Below are positions 13,501 to 27,980 of a stretch of 64,000 nt of DNA, piece after piece; within the stretch, counting starts at the first letter, position 1; every line of letters begins with the position of its first letter. This DNA is from Meloidogyne chitwoodi (taxonomy: Eukaryota; Nematoda; Chromadorea; Rhabditida; Meloidogynidae), in assembly GCA_015183035.1 (NCBI GenBank), contig JACZZP010000012.1, positions 868,001 through 932,000 of the forward strand. The letters are read 5' to 3'. A program made the position numbers and the translations under genes. Below the pieces are notes generated by a model. The model made no database searches. It worked only from the letters and a program-made list of their open reading frames with translations, and was not told the origin of the DNA.

Positions 13501-16500
13501 CTGGAAATAAAGTCTTTTTTAAAATTAAAAAATATTCTTTTAATTTTTTTATCAGATTCAATTCAAAATAATTAAATTAGATAATCTAGACTCTGAAGAC
13601 TCTGATGGAAATTGTTCACCATTTAGTCGAAATTTATTAGAAATTTATGAATTAAAATATGGAGGAGAAAATACTTTTGAACATTTAATTGAACGTTATT
13701 GTCGTCGTTTTGAAACAAATAATAATATTTTACCTTTAATTTCTTCAACTAATTCATTAAATGTTAGATTTTCTCAACATGGTGGTTCACATCATTCACC
13801 TATTTTTGGATTTTTAGCTGAATTTTCTACAAGTACTTTTTTAAATATTTTAAATATTAAATATAATAATTCTTTTAGTTTGTACTGATCTTTTATTAGA
13901 AGGTTTACACGGAACTTTACAATCACCTGGATATCCAAATAGAGTAATTGAACCTAGAAGTAGAGACTTTTTTTAAAATTAAATATTTAATTTATTTTTT
14001 TTAAAAAAGATTGTAATTGGAAAATTAGAACTCCTTCCGGCAGTAGAATTAAATTACAATTTCATTTGTTTCGTATTACAGATATAGGCAATGTTTTGGA
14101 TCAGAAATATTATAAAAGTAATTATATTAATTTATTATATTATAATTAATTAATTACTATATTAAATTAAAATTTATTATTTTTAACAGATTTTGCCCGT
14201 ATTCGTTCTCTTTTTTGTAAACAAAATTATTTAAAAGTTTTTTTTAAATTATAATACTTTAAAATAAAATTATTTTTATTTTAAAGATTAATTCAAATGA
14301 AATTAATCAAATTATTTGGATTAAAAATGGAAAAACAATAAAAAGTAATTCATCATCAAAAATATCTGAACAATTTTGTTTGGGAATAGCTGAACCAATT
14401 GAAATAATTTCAAAACAAAATCAATTAAATCTAGAATTTTATTCAAGAAATGAACCAGAAAATCATTTTTGGATTAGTTGGCATATTATTGGTAATTTTT
14501 ATTGAAAAATCATTTTAAAATTAAAAAAGAATTAATTTAAGGTTGTAGTGGTATTATTACACAAAATGGCTCTAGATTAATTGCCAATGCTTCAGAAGGT
14601 GCTGATTTTGTTGGTGAAGAACCTTTCCGAAAATGTATTTGGTTTGTTAAGGTAAATACTTTTTTTTTTAATATTTAAAATTAAATATTATTTAGGCACC
14701 AATAGGATATAATATTCAAGTAAATATTGAAAGAATGCAAACTGAACAAGTACCAACTGGTCAAAAATGTTTTGAAGTACAACCTGCTGATTTTAATGAT
14801 AATGAAAAGACTCGTTTAAGAGATGGTGTTCAGGTGAAATTAAAATTTTTTATTTAAGTTCTGATTTTTTAGCCATCCGAATTAAACCTTATTTTCTTTC
14901 TTAAAAGACCGATTGACTCTTTAATTTTAAAATATTTTTTAAATTAATTTAGGACTTTTTTTGATAATTAAATTAATTAAATATTTAATATCATATTAAA
15001 ATTTAGTTTTATGCTGTTGATAGCAATGCTGCCTTTGAAAGTCTGTCTAGAGGAGATGGAAATAATAATTTACCATTAAAAGCATTTTGTGGTCAATTAA
15101 AAAATATTAATTTTACTTGGGGAGGAAATTCTGCAGTTTCTGAAGGATTAGCAATAATATTTAGTTATCACACAGATACAACACAAATATTAACTGACAC
15201 ATTAATTGGGGCTGCATTTTTTGGTGATGGAACATTTGAACCTTTAAATGATCAAATTGTTTTTTCCGCTAAAATTAATTTTTTGCCAATTTCCACAGAA
15301 GGAAATAATAATAATAATGTTATTTTTGGTAAAAGAGTTTTTTTAATTAATAATAAAATTATTTAAAAAAAATATTTTTTAGTTGACCCAAATTCTGATT
15401 CATTTATTCAATCACCAAATTATCCAAAGCCTTATCCAAGAAGCATTGAGGCAATAAATTAAATATATTAATTAAATATATAATATTATTTTAATTTAGC
15501 TAACTTGGAAATTTGTAACATCTGAGGGTTTTAGACTTTCTTTTCAAATTTTAAATTTTACAAGTCCAGTGTTAGGCACTTCAATTTTTGATAGACGTGG
15601 AAATTCTGAGACAATGTCTTCTTTAATTAATTCAAATAATTCTTCTTCTTTAAATCCAGAAGATTATATTTGTGGTTATCATATGCTTTATATACGTGGT
15701 GGTCTTATTTTCTCAGAAGAAGGAAATATTATTGACAATAATTCTTCTAAACAAATAAATGGAGATAATTTGTAAATTTAAAAATATATAATTTTTTAAT
15801 TTTTATTAAAGATTTTATGGAAGTATAACACAAACTAAATATAAAATTTGTAAAGATATTAGAATAAATCCAATTGAAATAACAATGGAAGGATTAACCA
15901 ATACAGTTAATAATTGACTTAATTTTATTTTTTTAAATTAATTATTTAATTTTTAGAGTATTGTTACTTTTCGTGGTGCACCTTATGACCAAATAATTTC
16001 CGATTCTTCTGTTTCTCAAAAAATTCAACTTTCAATTGGTTTTCGTCTTCGTATTTATGCAAAATGTGGAGGAATTCTTTTAGTTAATAAAGAAAGTAAA
16101 ATAATTAATACAGCAAATATTATTGGATTATTTAAATTAAATAATAATAATAATACTACTAATAGTAGTAGAAATATTTGTGAATGGATTATGCGATTAA
16201 ATGAAAGTTATAATGGTAAAAATATTAAAAATAAATTATTTAATTATTTATTTAAAATTTTGAATAAATTAGTAAGTTAGTTGCCCTTCGGGCGTCCTTC
16301 TAGGCTAGCAAAAAATAAACACAAAAAACTGAAATAACCTAATCAATAAAGTCATAAATACTACGAAATAAACAAAACAAGAACATGAATAAACAAGCAT
16401 AAACAAACTTAAGTAACAAAATAATTGGTCCAAACATTTCTTAACTAAAACACAGACATTGTTACAACAACAGATTAGCTCAAAGAACTAATCCAAACAA

Positions 16501-19500
16501 GACAAAAATAAAAAATAAATATTAAGAGGTCGCCCACCCACCATCCCTGACCTCCCTTACCGCCATAAAACCACCGCAGCGTAGCGCGATAACCACCAAA
16601 TAATGATGAGAAAATAAACGGTTTATCTAGTTATAAAAACTACCTATTTTCACTTCCCCCAATCATTTGTCTATAAAAACCCGGACAAACAAACTGATTA
16701 ACTATTCTCAATATAGAATAAGATATTTTTTTATTTAAAATTTAATTTTTTAATTAATTTATTCTTTTTTTCAAAGATTACCAACAAATTTTTGTTCGTG
16801 TTGAACAGCTCTATTTTTCATCAAAATTTGAATTTTCAGCTGACAATGAACCTCCCCAATTAGAATTTTTTTGTGGAACAGATTCTAAAGGTATTATTGA
16901 AGAAATAATAACAACAAAACAACAACATTTTCATGAGTTTGTTTGTGATGGAAATCAACAAGCAAAATTGATTGGAAGAAGTTTAGAAAAAATGAAATTT
17001 TCTTCCTTTTTGATAAGTTATGATGTTGCATCTTCTTGTAAATATATTTTTATTTAATTTTTTAAATATTTTTATTAAAGTTTGTGGTGGTCAAATAAAT
17101 GATAATAATTATCAAGGTCGTCTTGCTTTAAATCCAATTTTATCTCCAACAGATTGTGAATGGACTATTAATACTGTTAAAGGATCTCATATTTCTGTTC
17201 AAATTATTTCTTTATTACTTCCAATATCTGAATTTTGTACAATTTCATTTTTAGAATTTCGTGAAAATAATTCTAGTGGTCCTTTAATTGGTCGCTTTTG
17301 TGGAAATTTATTTCCTTCATCAATAGAAAGTACAGAAGGACCTATTTATATTAGATTAAGACATAAATATGAAGAACAAAATGGAAATGAAAAAGAAGAT
17401 AATAATAATAATGAACAAATAATAAATAATAATAAGATAATATCAAAAATTGAATTAAAATATTTAAAAGGTTTGTTTGAATTAAAAATATTTAAAAATT
17501 TATAATTTTAAAGTTTATGGCCAAACATCTTCTCATATAATTGAATCACCTCCAGAAGTATTAAATAAACCAATTTATTGGCATATTGCTACACAAGATC
17601 CTGATAATTGGATTCAATTTGGATTTGCAGAATATATTTTATCATCATTTTCTGCTTCATTGACTGTCCATCCAATTTGGTGTTTTTTGGATTCTTCTAC
17701 ATCGGTTAGTTAATAATTTAAGGAATTTTTGTTAGTTAAAGAAGAACAAGTTTGGACTTTTCAATTATTTTTTTTAAGTTTTTATTAATTTTTAGGAAGA
17801 AAAACTTTGTTTACCAAATGATCCATTATCTATTAAATTCTCTGATTTAACACCTCCTGAACAAAACTTTTTATATACTTTACGATCTAATAAAGCAACA
17901 ATTGTTTTTAATCAAAATATTAATTCTAAATTTAAACTTTATTGGAAAGAAATATTTCCAATATTAAATGGAGAATATAATAATGAGACAACACAAATAG
18001 TAATTAATAAATTATATATTTATTTAAAAAATTATTTTTAAAGCAAAAAACAAATATAAATAAACAATTAAATGATGGATTTAATTGTGGTGGAGAGTTA
18101 ATACCAACATATAAAATACAAACTCTTAATAGTCCAATTGACCAAACAACTATGAAGTTGTGAAATTATTATTATTTTTTAATAAATTTTATTTATCTTT
18201 TTAAAGATTATTTTAAAAAATAAATAAATTTAAGATATAATAACAATGAGAGATGTAAATGGACATTAAGACGTCCACAATTTTCAAATATTTTGTTTGT
18301 CATTACCAATTTAGATTTAGAAATACATCCAAAATGTCAATATGATTGGTTAGCAATTGGAACATTAAATTATGAAAAATCTACAGATTTGGATAATTTT
18401 CCATCTCTTCAAAGAATTTGTGAAAAACAACAAATATCTACTTCAATTGAAATAAATTCAGCAGATAATGCTTTTATTTATTTTTATACAGATAGGTAAA
18501 TTAATTAAATTAAATTAATTAATTTTAATTTAATTTAAAAAGATCTCGAACATTAAATGGTGGTTTTTCTCTTAATTATTCACTTTCTTGTAATTCTATT
18601 GAACTTTGGCTTCCATCTCAAGGAATTTTTGATACTCAATTATCTTTACAACAAACATTATTATCTGATAATTCTAATTTATCTATTAAAAATTTAAAAT
18701 GTCATTGGTCTATTTTAGTCTTATCTAGACGTGATATTTTTATTCAAGCTTTAGATATGGATGTATTTTTTAAATTTAATTTATTTAATTAATTAATTTA
18801 TTTAATTAATTTTATTTAAAGTTAGCCCCAAGGGATTGGAGTAGTCAAGAATGTTTAAATGATGCTTTAGAATTTTCTTCGACACCTTTTTACAGTGAAG
18901 AAACTATTGCTAATCGTTCTTTAGTTCATTGTGGACAAGAAAAGTTTAATTTAACAATAACTTCTGGTTATTTATTTATTCGATATAAAAGAGCTTTGCC
19001 TATAGGAAGGGTTTATATTTATTTTTTATAATAAATTTAAAAATATTTTTAAGGGTTTTAAATTACATTTTAATGAAATTATTCACGATTGTTCTTCTTC
19101 AATAATTCAATTGGATGAATTTGAATCAAATAAAATAATTAATTCACCAGAATTTCCTTTACCTTCACCTAATTCTTTAGACTGTAATTGGATTATTAGT
19201 GCACCTTCAGGACGTCGTTTACAGTTTACAATTGACCCTAAAACTTTTCTTTTACAAAATCCAATAAGTGGAGAACAGTTGTGTTTAAAGAGAATAATAA
19301 ATAAATTAAAATTATTTTAAGTTGTGAAGAAGATTATCTTGAAATAAGAGATGGAAGTTCACATTTATCAACATTAGTTGGACGTTTTTGTGAAACAAAT
19401 GCTCCTAGTACTTTTATTTCAACTGGAGAACATTTATATATTCGTTATGTTACTGGTAATATTTAAAATGTTTTTTTTAAATTAAAAAATATATTCTGAT

Positions 19501-22500
19501 ATTTTATTTAAGATAGTGACTCAGAATCTCCTGGATGGAATGCCTCAATTTCTTTATCTTCATGTGGTGGTTCTGTTGTATTAATTAATGGACAAAATTC
19601 AACTATTCATTCTCCAAACTTTCCTGATATTTATCCAACATCATTAAATTGTGAATGGACAATATTTGCTCCTAGAGGACATTTTGTTGAAGCAATGTAT
19701 TTTTAATTATTTTATTATTTTAAAAAATATTTTTTATAAAGGATTGAACATTTTTGGCTTTCTTCTACTGAAAATTGTAGTAGTGAATTTTTTACAATTT
19801 ATGATAATAATTCTACTGGTTTTTAATTTTAAAATAAATAAATTAATTAAAATTATTTAAAAAAAATAAAGGTGATATTTTACAAAAACCAATATGTTCA
19901 AAATTTAATTTAAATTCTGGTGGTTTTTATCGTTCTCAACATCGTTCTCTTTTAATTTTATTTGTTGTTAATTATATTAAAAATTCAAATAATTATATTA
20001 GTGCAAGTACAATTGCTAAAACTGCTAGATTATTTTGTTTAGCAAGAAAATGTGGTTTTAGTATTAAACTTTGGTCATCTAAATTATCTTGTGGGGGAAT
20101 AATAAAAGATAATGAAGGAATTATATCATTACCTTATGGAAATAATTTAATGGCTGAAATGCCTCTTTTTTGTAAATGGAATTTTTTAGCTGGAATTGGT
20201 TATCGTTATTTATTAGATTTTGAATTAATTGATAATAATGAAGAGGTATTTTAAATATTTTTTTAAATAATTATTTTATTTTTAGTATAATTTAATGTTA
20301 CCCGAAAATACCGTAGAAAAGACAAAATGTTTTATAGATTTATTGGTTTGGGTTTTCTTTTTAAATATTAAAATTCTTTTTTTTAAAGTTTTACGATGGA
20401 ATTGATTTTGTAGAAAATAATAATATCTTGGGTAGTAATTCTAAATATTTTTGTACTAATAAAAAACGTATAATTACTACAACTGATGTTTCTATTTTAA
20501 AATTTGATACTTTAAATTGTGGAGAAAATAATAATTTTTTAAAAGGATTTTGTAATAATAATAAATTTATTTCTTCAAATAAATTATCAACAGAAATTGA
20601 TTGGCAATTATTAAATAATAAACAATTTAAAATTAAATATACAAAAGTTTTTAAATAATTAATTTTAAAATTTATTAATATTTAATTTAGGTACCAAAAG
20701 ATTTAAATAATGCATCTTGTATGTATGAACTAACAATGCCTGGCAATTTAAGTCTTAGTATGTCTAAGGTTATTTTTAATTTTCATTTGATTATAATAAC
20801 CGTTGTGTTCCTAAATATATAGGTGTCCTTATAACGAGAGTATCAACTGTAATATACTCTTTTGTAGTGATTAAATTAAAATAATTATAAAATTAATATT
20901 TTTTTATTTATTTACTCTGATTTAGCTAAATTAAAATTTTGTTTTACTTTAAAAATTAAATAAATATTTTATTAAAAAATATTTAATATAATTTAGAATT
21001 TGGATGATCAACAACAACAAATTTGTAATTATTTAATTAATTAATTATTATTTATTTTTAATTTAGCTTTTTGTCATATTCAAATACGTAAATTAAATCC
21101 AGATTTTATAACTTTACATTTACAAATAATTAATATTAGTTTTTATTATTATGGATATATAAATGATAAATTAAGTAATAAATGTTTAAATTGGGAAAGT
21201 CAATTTTTAATTAAAGGTTTTTTTTAATAAAATTTATTTTTAAAATATTTTTGTTCTTTTTTAGATGAAAATTCTGATCCAATTGATTTTGAACAAAATA
21301 TTTGCCGTAATAATTTTATAGCAAAAAATAATCATACTTCAATTATTTTAATTAATTCTCAATTAGATATTTATGCTTTTAAACTTTCTGCTAATTTAAT
21401 TTTAAATTTTCATGGTTTTTATTTTTGTTAATTAAAAATAATAATATTTTCTTAGAATGTGGTGGTTTGATTAATGAACGTTCAATGGGAATGTCTGGTG
21501 AATTAAACAGTCCAGGATTTGAAACATCTTCAAATTACAGTAATGGATTAGAATGTCTTTGGTTACTTAGAGCACCTGAAGGTTTTATTGTTGAGGTACT
21601 TTTATAATATTTTTAATTTAATTATTATAATTAGATTAAAATTATAACAATGGATTTAGAATATCATATAGAATGTGCACATGATGTATTACAAGTTATT
21701 GCTGGTTTGATTTTTAATTAATATATTTTAATATTAAAAAAAAGGTGAACGACAGTCTTCTGCTGTTATACATCGTTATTGTAATTCTGATAATATTAGT
21801 GAAGATCAAAAATTAGCTGAAAGATTTAAATATATTAGATCTTCTGGACGTTCTTTAACTCTTCATTTTCATACTGATTCTTCGGTTATTTTTTTTTAAT
21901 TAATTAAAAAAACTTGCCTAAACTTAATTGTTTTCTAATTTAATTAATAAATTATTAATTACCTAATTTAATTTTTTTTAAATTTAAAAAGATAACTGCC
22001 CGTGGTTTTTCTCTTCAATTTACCTTTTCTTTACCAAATCCATTACAATGTGGTTATAATATTAATTCACTTTCTGGTGGTTTTATTAAATCACCTAATT
22101 ATCCATTAAATGATTATTTGGATAATACAAATTGTTTATGGGATTTACAAGTACCTAATGGTTATCATATTATTTTAACTTTTGAATATTTTGATATTGC
22201 ACAATCAATTGATTGTAAAAAGGATTTTTTAAAAGTAAATTTTAATTATTTTTAATTATTTTTTAATTTTATAATAATTAAGATCTCAGAAGAACATCAA
22301 TCACGTGCAATAGTACCTTTACTTTCTTATTATTTTTATTTTGATCATGAAAGCCCTGGTCAATATTTTTGTGGAAATCAATTACCTAAACCCTTTACTA
22401 CAGAAAGCAATAGAGTTAAAATTAATTTTACAACTGATTCTCATATTACAGCAAAAGGTTTTAAATTACGTTGGGAAGCAGGTAATTTTTATTTTATTTT

Positions 22501-25500
22501 TAAATTATTTATAATTATTAAGTTTGTGGTGGTGTTATATTTCGTAATAATCATGGTGTAATAACTTCTCCAAATTATCCAATTAATTATCCAAATGAAG
22601 CAAAGGAATGTAATTATTTAATTAATCCAGAAGTACAACCAGGGATTACGCAAATAATTACTTTAAAAGTTTTGGATTTTGATTTGGATAATAAAATTAA
22701 TTATTATAATGAACAAGAACAAAATAATAATCCTTCTAAATATTTATGTTCTTCAGATTATTTAGAAATTAAAGATGTTGAACAAAATATTACTATACAA
22801 TTACTTTGTGGTTATACATTCCAAGCTGTTTCTTCAGAAGCTATATCCATAAAAGTTTAAAAAATAATAATAATTTTATTTTTAAAATTTAATTATTTTT
22901 AAGGGTCCAATAGGTGTTCGTTTTGTAACAATTCGTTCACAATTTTCTTCAAATTCTTCAAAATGGAAAAATCATCGTGGTTTTAAACTTTCTTATGCAT
23001 TGTCAGATTGTGGTGGTGAAGTTAATTTATCATCAGATCAACAACCTTTTCGATCACGTATTTTTTATTAGATAAATATTTAATTATTTTAAATTATTTT
23101 CTTTTTTAAGAGTCAGTTTCTATAAGTTCTCCATCATTTCCTCTTCCTTATCATCATTCTCTTGATTGTATTTGGAATATAAGTGCTTCTTCTGACCGTA
23201 TAATTTCTTACAAATTTACTGATTTAAATATTGAAACTGGTGTAGAAGGTGATTGCCCTTTTGATTCTGTTGAAATTTTTGATGGACAAAATTTAAATAA
23301 TCAGACCAGACAAGTTAGAATTAAATATTTTTTTAATAAAATTATTTTAGTTAATTATTTGTGGTGATAAAGCACCTGATGGTGAATTAAAAAGTACTGG
23401 TTCTGGATTAATTATTCGTTTCAAAAGTGATCATAGTACAAATTTTGAAGGTTTTAGAATGGTTAATTTAATTAATTAAATTTAATTATTTATTTATTTA
23501 AAGGTATTAACAGCAACTTTAGGTCCTTCTAATGGTTGTGGTGGTTCTCTTAAAGCTTTAGAAAATAACTGGCAAAAATTGAGTGTTCCAATTGATCCAA
23601 TTACTCAACATTACTTTCCTAATCTTAGATGTGAATGGAATATTGAAGTATTTATAAATATGAAATAAAATAATAATTTTAAAATGATGAGGAATTCATT
23701 AAATTAAAATATTATTTTAATTTTATTTTTTTAGGCTGAACGTGGAAATCTAATAGAAATTCGTATAATTGAACTAAAATTAGAACAAAAATTACAAAAT
23801 CAACAACAACAACAAAATGTTATTATTAATTCAACATTAGCAAATAATATTGGAATTTCTTTATTTGAAATTATTCCTTGTTTTGATTATATAGCTATTT
23901 ATGATGGACAAAAAGTTTATAAAATAATTATAATATTTTTTTAATTTTTATTTTAAAAGTTAACTTCACCATTATTACTTAATCCAAGTTGTAATATTAT
24001 GCCTTCTTTAAATGATAATAATGAATTAAATCCAAATTTTATTTCTTCTCATCGTTATATTGATGTCTTTTTTTCTTCTGATTCGACCACAGAATTGCCT
24101 GGTGCTGGATTTCAAGTAAAATATTTTTAAAATTATTTTAAAAATTTAATTTTTTAAAGGCTGAATATAGAGCAATAAAATCAGATTGTGGAGGTGCTTT
24201 CTTAGCCAATACAGAATGGTCTGATGTTACTTTTACTAGTGAAAGGACTTTAAAAAGAACAAATCAAAGACACAAACGGTAATAAATATTTAAATTAATT
24301 ATTTTTATTATTTCTTTTTAAGTTGTCGTTGGTTTATTTATACAGAACAACAACAACCTTTAGAAGTTATTTTTGAACAATTTTCTTTTCCATCAACAAG
24401 TGGTAACTGTATGGATGAATTTTTTGAACTTCGTGATGTTGGGACAATAAGTCAATGTCAACATCCATCTTGTGCTACAGAACCTTTAAATGCAAAAAAT
24501 GAAAGAACTATACGTACATGTGGGGATAATGTTAGTTAACAGAGATGTTCCCTTTTCTGTAAAAACGAAAATACTAAGTCTCTTCAGAGCGCCTATGATA
24601 AAGACCACTCTCTCGTGTGATAAAGACGCAGAAAAACTGACCAGTGGATAGTTGAGGTCAGAGAAACGTCATATGACCCGTTCTTTTCCAGAACTGTACA
24701 CAATTTCTGCGTCTTTATCACACGAGAGAGTGGTCTTTATCATAGGCGCTCTGAAGAGACTTAGTATTTTCGTTTTTACAGAAAAGGGAACATCTCTGTT
24801 AGTTAAATAAATAAAAAGGTTTTAAATAAATTGTAATGAGAAAGAGAGTTATATATTTATTACAGTATTTATTTTCCCTTTCTCCCTCCAAACAATGTTT
24901 TGAAGATTTTAGTTTCTCTGAATGGATTGAAGAGTTTTATTTATCTAAATTTTAGTGTCCATTTGGATTTTCTTAGCAAAATTTTATTTCATCCTTTCTC
25001 AATAAAATAATTTATTTATTTAGGCTCCTCAATGGTATATTTCAAGTACATCTGTTATTCAATTAACTGCTTCTGTTCTTCTCCAAAGTCAATTTTCTGC
25101 TAATTTTCGTATTAAATTTAGAATTCTTTCTTCATGTAATCGAAGCATAGAAATTGATGGAAATGGTTTATTTTAAATAAAAATTAATAAATTTATTTTT
25201 AAGTTCCAAATGGAGTTTCACTTGCTTCTGGACGTATTATTTCTCCTAATTATCCTCATTCCCCATATTTGGCTAATTCTAGTTGTACAACAAAGTTATT
25301 TAATTTTATATAAATAATTATTATTTTTAATATTTATTTTTAAAAAAAGATTAATTGCTGCTGAAGGTCATCATCTTTTTCTTGTTTTTAAACATTTTGA
25401 ATTAGAAAAAGGTCGTCATAGAATATTACAACAACAATCATCAATGTTATTTCAACATTTTAGAAGATCATTTAATAATAATAATAATAATTTTTATAAT

Positions 25501-26656
25501 TTTGGTACAACAACAAGTGGTTCTGATAATTGTTTATATGATTATTTAACTATTTGTTGTTTAAAAAATAATCAAATAAATATTAATAACAACAATTCTT
25601 TGGAAAATATACAAACTTTTTGTGGTTCTTGGTTACCTCCTTCTATTATTTCAGAAAATAATAAAATTGAACTTGTACTTAAAACTGATTCTTCTATTAT
25701 GGGAAGTGGTTATGAAATAAATTATTATTCAATTAAAATAACAAGTATATAAATATAAATTAATTTTTTAAATTAAATTTTGAAAAAATTTAATTAAATG
25801 TTATGGGATACATATCTTCTCTGCTTTTTTAGGGAAGGAAGGAGAAATATTAAAAGTTTGTTCTCTAATCTCTCAATTTTTTTTACCCACATAATTCTTT
25901 TTCTCAATAAAATTAAAAATTATTTTAAAAAAATCCAATAAAATTTATTTTTATTCAATATATTATCTTTTTATAAAATATTTTAAAAACTTTAATATTT
26001 ATTTATTAAAAATTAATTTTTAGATTCTAATAATTTACAAATATTTGAATTATCACCAATTCGTGAAAGAACAGGTGCATTAACTAGTATTAATTATCCA
26101 AATGAATATCCACCTAATTGTTTATTACGTGCTACTTTAATACCTCCAACTGGATTTTTTTGTACTGTTAATATATTAAATGCAAATTTTGGGGAAGAAT
26201 GTGGAGAAACAAGTAATAATAATTATTTTTTAATTTTATTTTTTTTTAATGTAAACAAATGTTTTTATAATAATAATATTTAATTTTTATATTTAATATA
26301 GAATTTCCTGCAAAGTCTGCACTTTCACAATTGGACACAACATCAACACCAAATGTTCAAGTTACTGATTTCAGTACACTCAATTGGCAACCTTGGCCTT
26401 GCTTAGTTAATATTATAATATTTTAATTACCTATATTTTATTTTAATTAAAAAATACCTCAAAAAATTTAAAAAATTCTTAATTTTTCTAAAATTTCTCT
26501 TTTTTAAAGATTGATTCTAATTCTCCTCATAAAGTGTTAATTCCACCAGGCAATCGTTTATTTATAGAATTTCGATCAGATTCAAATTTAAATAATGATG
26601 GAAATGGATTTAGATTAATATGGGATTGTGAAGATATTAATGCTATTTATTTATAA
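7576..26656 (+). CDS. CUBN: Cubilin-like endocytic receptor (EGF plus about 27 CUB domains)
   Basis: Large peripheral-membrane receptor of the cubilin family; in vertebrates it binds ligands for uptake together with amnionless and megalin. The N-terminus has a hydrophobic signal-like segment. It is followed by [20 protein letters not shown], which matches the cubilin-specific region before the EGF part, and a short coiled stretch. EGF-like repeats run from about 8346 to 9965, several with calcium-binding DxDEC starts ([18 protein letters not shown]). CUB domains then run from about 10015 to 26650; by their opening Cys-Gly-Gly and the SPNYP/C-W pattern I count about 27, the vertebrate number. 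No transmembrane helix or GPI signal follows the last CUB, as in other cubilins. Introns are many and mostly 40-60 bases. I estimate roughly 4,000 residues. No certain break was found, but I did not check every splice site. Confidence 0.93.
8581..8640 (+). repeat. tRNA-like module (A and B boxes) in a cubilin intron
   Basis: The sequence has an A-box-like stretch TGGTGTGGTGGTAGTG, then after 30 bases the B-box-like GGTTCGATTCC. The flanks do not pair into an acceptor stem, so this is not an intact tRNA gene. A second copy of the same layout lies at 51376-51440. Together they suggest a tRNA-derived short interspersed element or a degraded tRNA gene. Confidence 0.5.
16275..16725. mobile_element. 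Unclassified insertion in a cubilin intron
   Basis: This cubilin intron is about 560 bases long where neighbours are 40-60, and its middle has a different composition, with less T and more C and A on this strand. It starts near a small palindrome GCCCTTCGGGC and ends near CTATAAAAACCCGG. No terminal inverted repeat or target duplication could be defined. A solo long terminal repeat is possible because of the TATAAAA-like box, but this is a guess. Confidence 0.35.
24540..24798. mobile_element. hAT-type MITE in a cubilin intron
   Basis: This 259-base element is almost entirely an inverted repeat: the first and last about 100 bases are reverse complements with very few differences. It begins CAGAGATGTTCCC and ends with the complement. 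It is flanked by an exact 8-base duplication TTAGTTAA (24532-24539 and 24799-24806). An 8-base duplication and CAGAGATG ends are typical of hAT elements. It has no coding capacity. The near identity of its arms indicates a recent insertion. Confidence 0.85.
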
Positions 26657-27072
26657 AATTTATTTAAATAAATATTTATTTTTTAATTAATAAACCTTTA
26701 ATAGTATTTTTAAATTGAAAGGTAAATATTATAAGCTGATAGAGAGTATTTAAAAGAAACATTTCCAAGCGACCATAAAAAATTCTGAAGGAAAAAGTTT
26801 TAATCAGACATGCTGATTTATAATTTTTTATGTTTATTTTTGGGCAAAAAATGAAAACATACAAAAATGAATGATTGATAGTTTTAGAGTAAATAATTGT
26901 AAAAGAAATGTTAAGATTTTTTAAATAAAAAATCCTCTAAATGATTAAAAAACATTAATGAGGTAAAAATAAAAACGCCTTTTTAGATAAGATGAGTGAA
27001 CTTCTTAATAATAAATCATTTATTTGTATAAAAATTTAACTAAAAAAATAGTTAGAATAAATTTCAAAAAAT
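26657..27072. other. Intergenic, downstream of cubilin
   Basis: AT-rich sequence past the cubilin stop. Its first about 80 bases have a diverged second copy after 32789, as part of the duplicated segment described separately. No gene is supported. Confidence 0.5.
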
Positions 27073-27345
27073 ATGGATATAGAACAACAACATGATAAAG
27101 CATTTTTTTCAAAAAAAGCAATACCTATTGAATTGCTTATTAATATTTTTAAGACTGTTAAGACATTTCCAAATGAAACAACACAAATTTTGAAAAAAAA
27201 TAAGCTTAAAAAATTTTGTGAATACGCAAAAAATCTGTTAACTACTTCTACAATTATTTACTCGTTTATTGGAAAACCATTTCGAATTAGAAAAGGTAAG
27301 GGAAAAATTAATGGAAAATTTCTATTTATTGTTTGGTATAAATAA
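27073..27345 (+). CDS. Short F-box-like ORF
   Basis: A 90-codon frame begins MDIEQQHDKAFF. Its segment IPIELLINIFKTVKTFPN resembles the LPxELLxxIF core of an F-box, the Skp1-binding motif of ubiquitin-ligase adaptors. A possible donor (GTAAGG) near 27295 would end the exon inside the frame, so this could be the first exon of a longer gene or a relic. It sits in the rearranged interval between cubilin and spectrin. The call depends on about 15 residues only. Confidence 0.35.
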   Translation: MDIEQQHDKAFFSKKAIPIELLINIFKTVKTFPNETTQILKKNKLKKFCEYAKNLLTTSTIIYSFIGKPFRIRKGKGKINGKFLFIVWYK

Positions 27346-27980
27346 TTTAAAAAAATAAAATAAATCTTTGAACCAATTACCTACCTATTTATCCTCTCAT
27401 CTTCATATTGATACTGTGTCTTTATCCTTTAAGAAAGAAATGAAACTATAACATTATTCTAATTTACCTAACCAATTTTCGCGCAAAAAACATTAAAAAT
27501 TTGTTGTTTGTCAGGGTTCATTTGTTCATAAGATTTAGCAAATTTTCTGAAAAATTTTTTCCGAAATATTCTTACATTAGTATATAGTTATATAAAAAAT
27601 TATTAAATAGGATAGATATACCGGAGGAGTCGACTTATCGTGGGCTGATTAGTCGTAAACTATTATTTTAAATAAAGAAGATATGAGATAAAGAGTACGC
27701 GAAACGGCCAGTTACGTCCAGACCAGATTTTGGAAATTTATCATCTAAAAAATTTTATTTTTCCAAAAATGTCATTTTATTGAGTAAATGTTTAACGGCT
27801 TTCCAGTAATAAAGAACTTAATCCGTAACCGTTATCAAAAATTACCGTAATTTTTTACGGACCATAATTACGGCGCAGTCCAACAGACAGCTCTTTTCCT
27901 GTGCATTTGTTAAAATCTTATTTTTTCGTAAATACGACAAAAGTACAAAAATTACGACAAAAAAAATATTTTAAAAAGTT
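27346..27980. other. Repeat-like intergenic sequence
   Basis: No gene is seen. Around 27850-27890 there is a short inverted motif, ACCGTAATT ... AATTACGG. Local base composition is less AT-rich than the surroundings, which suggests old transposon sequence of unknown class. Confidence 0.4.
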
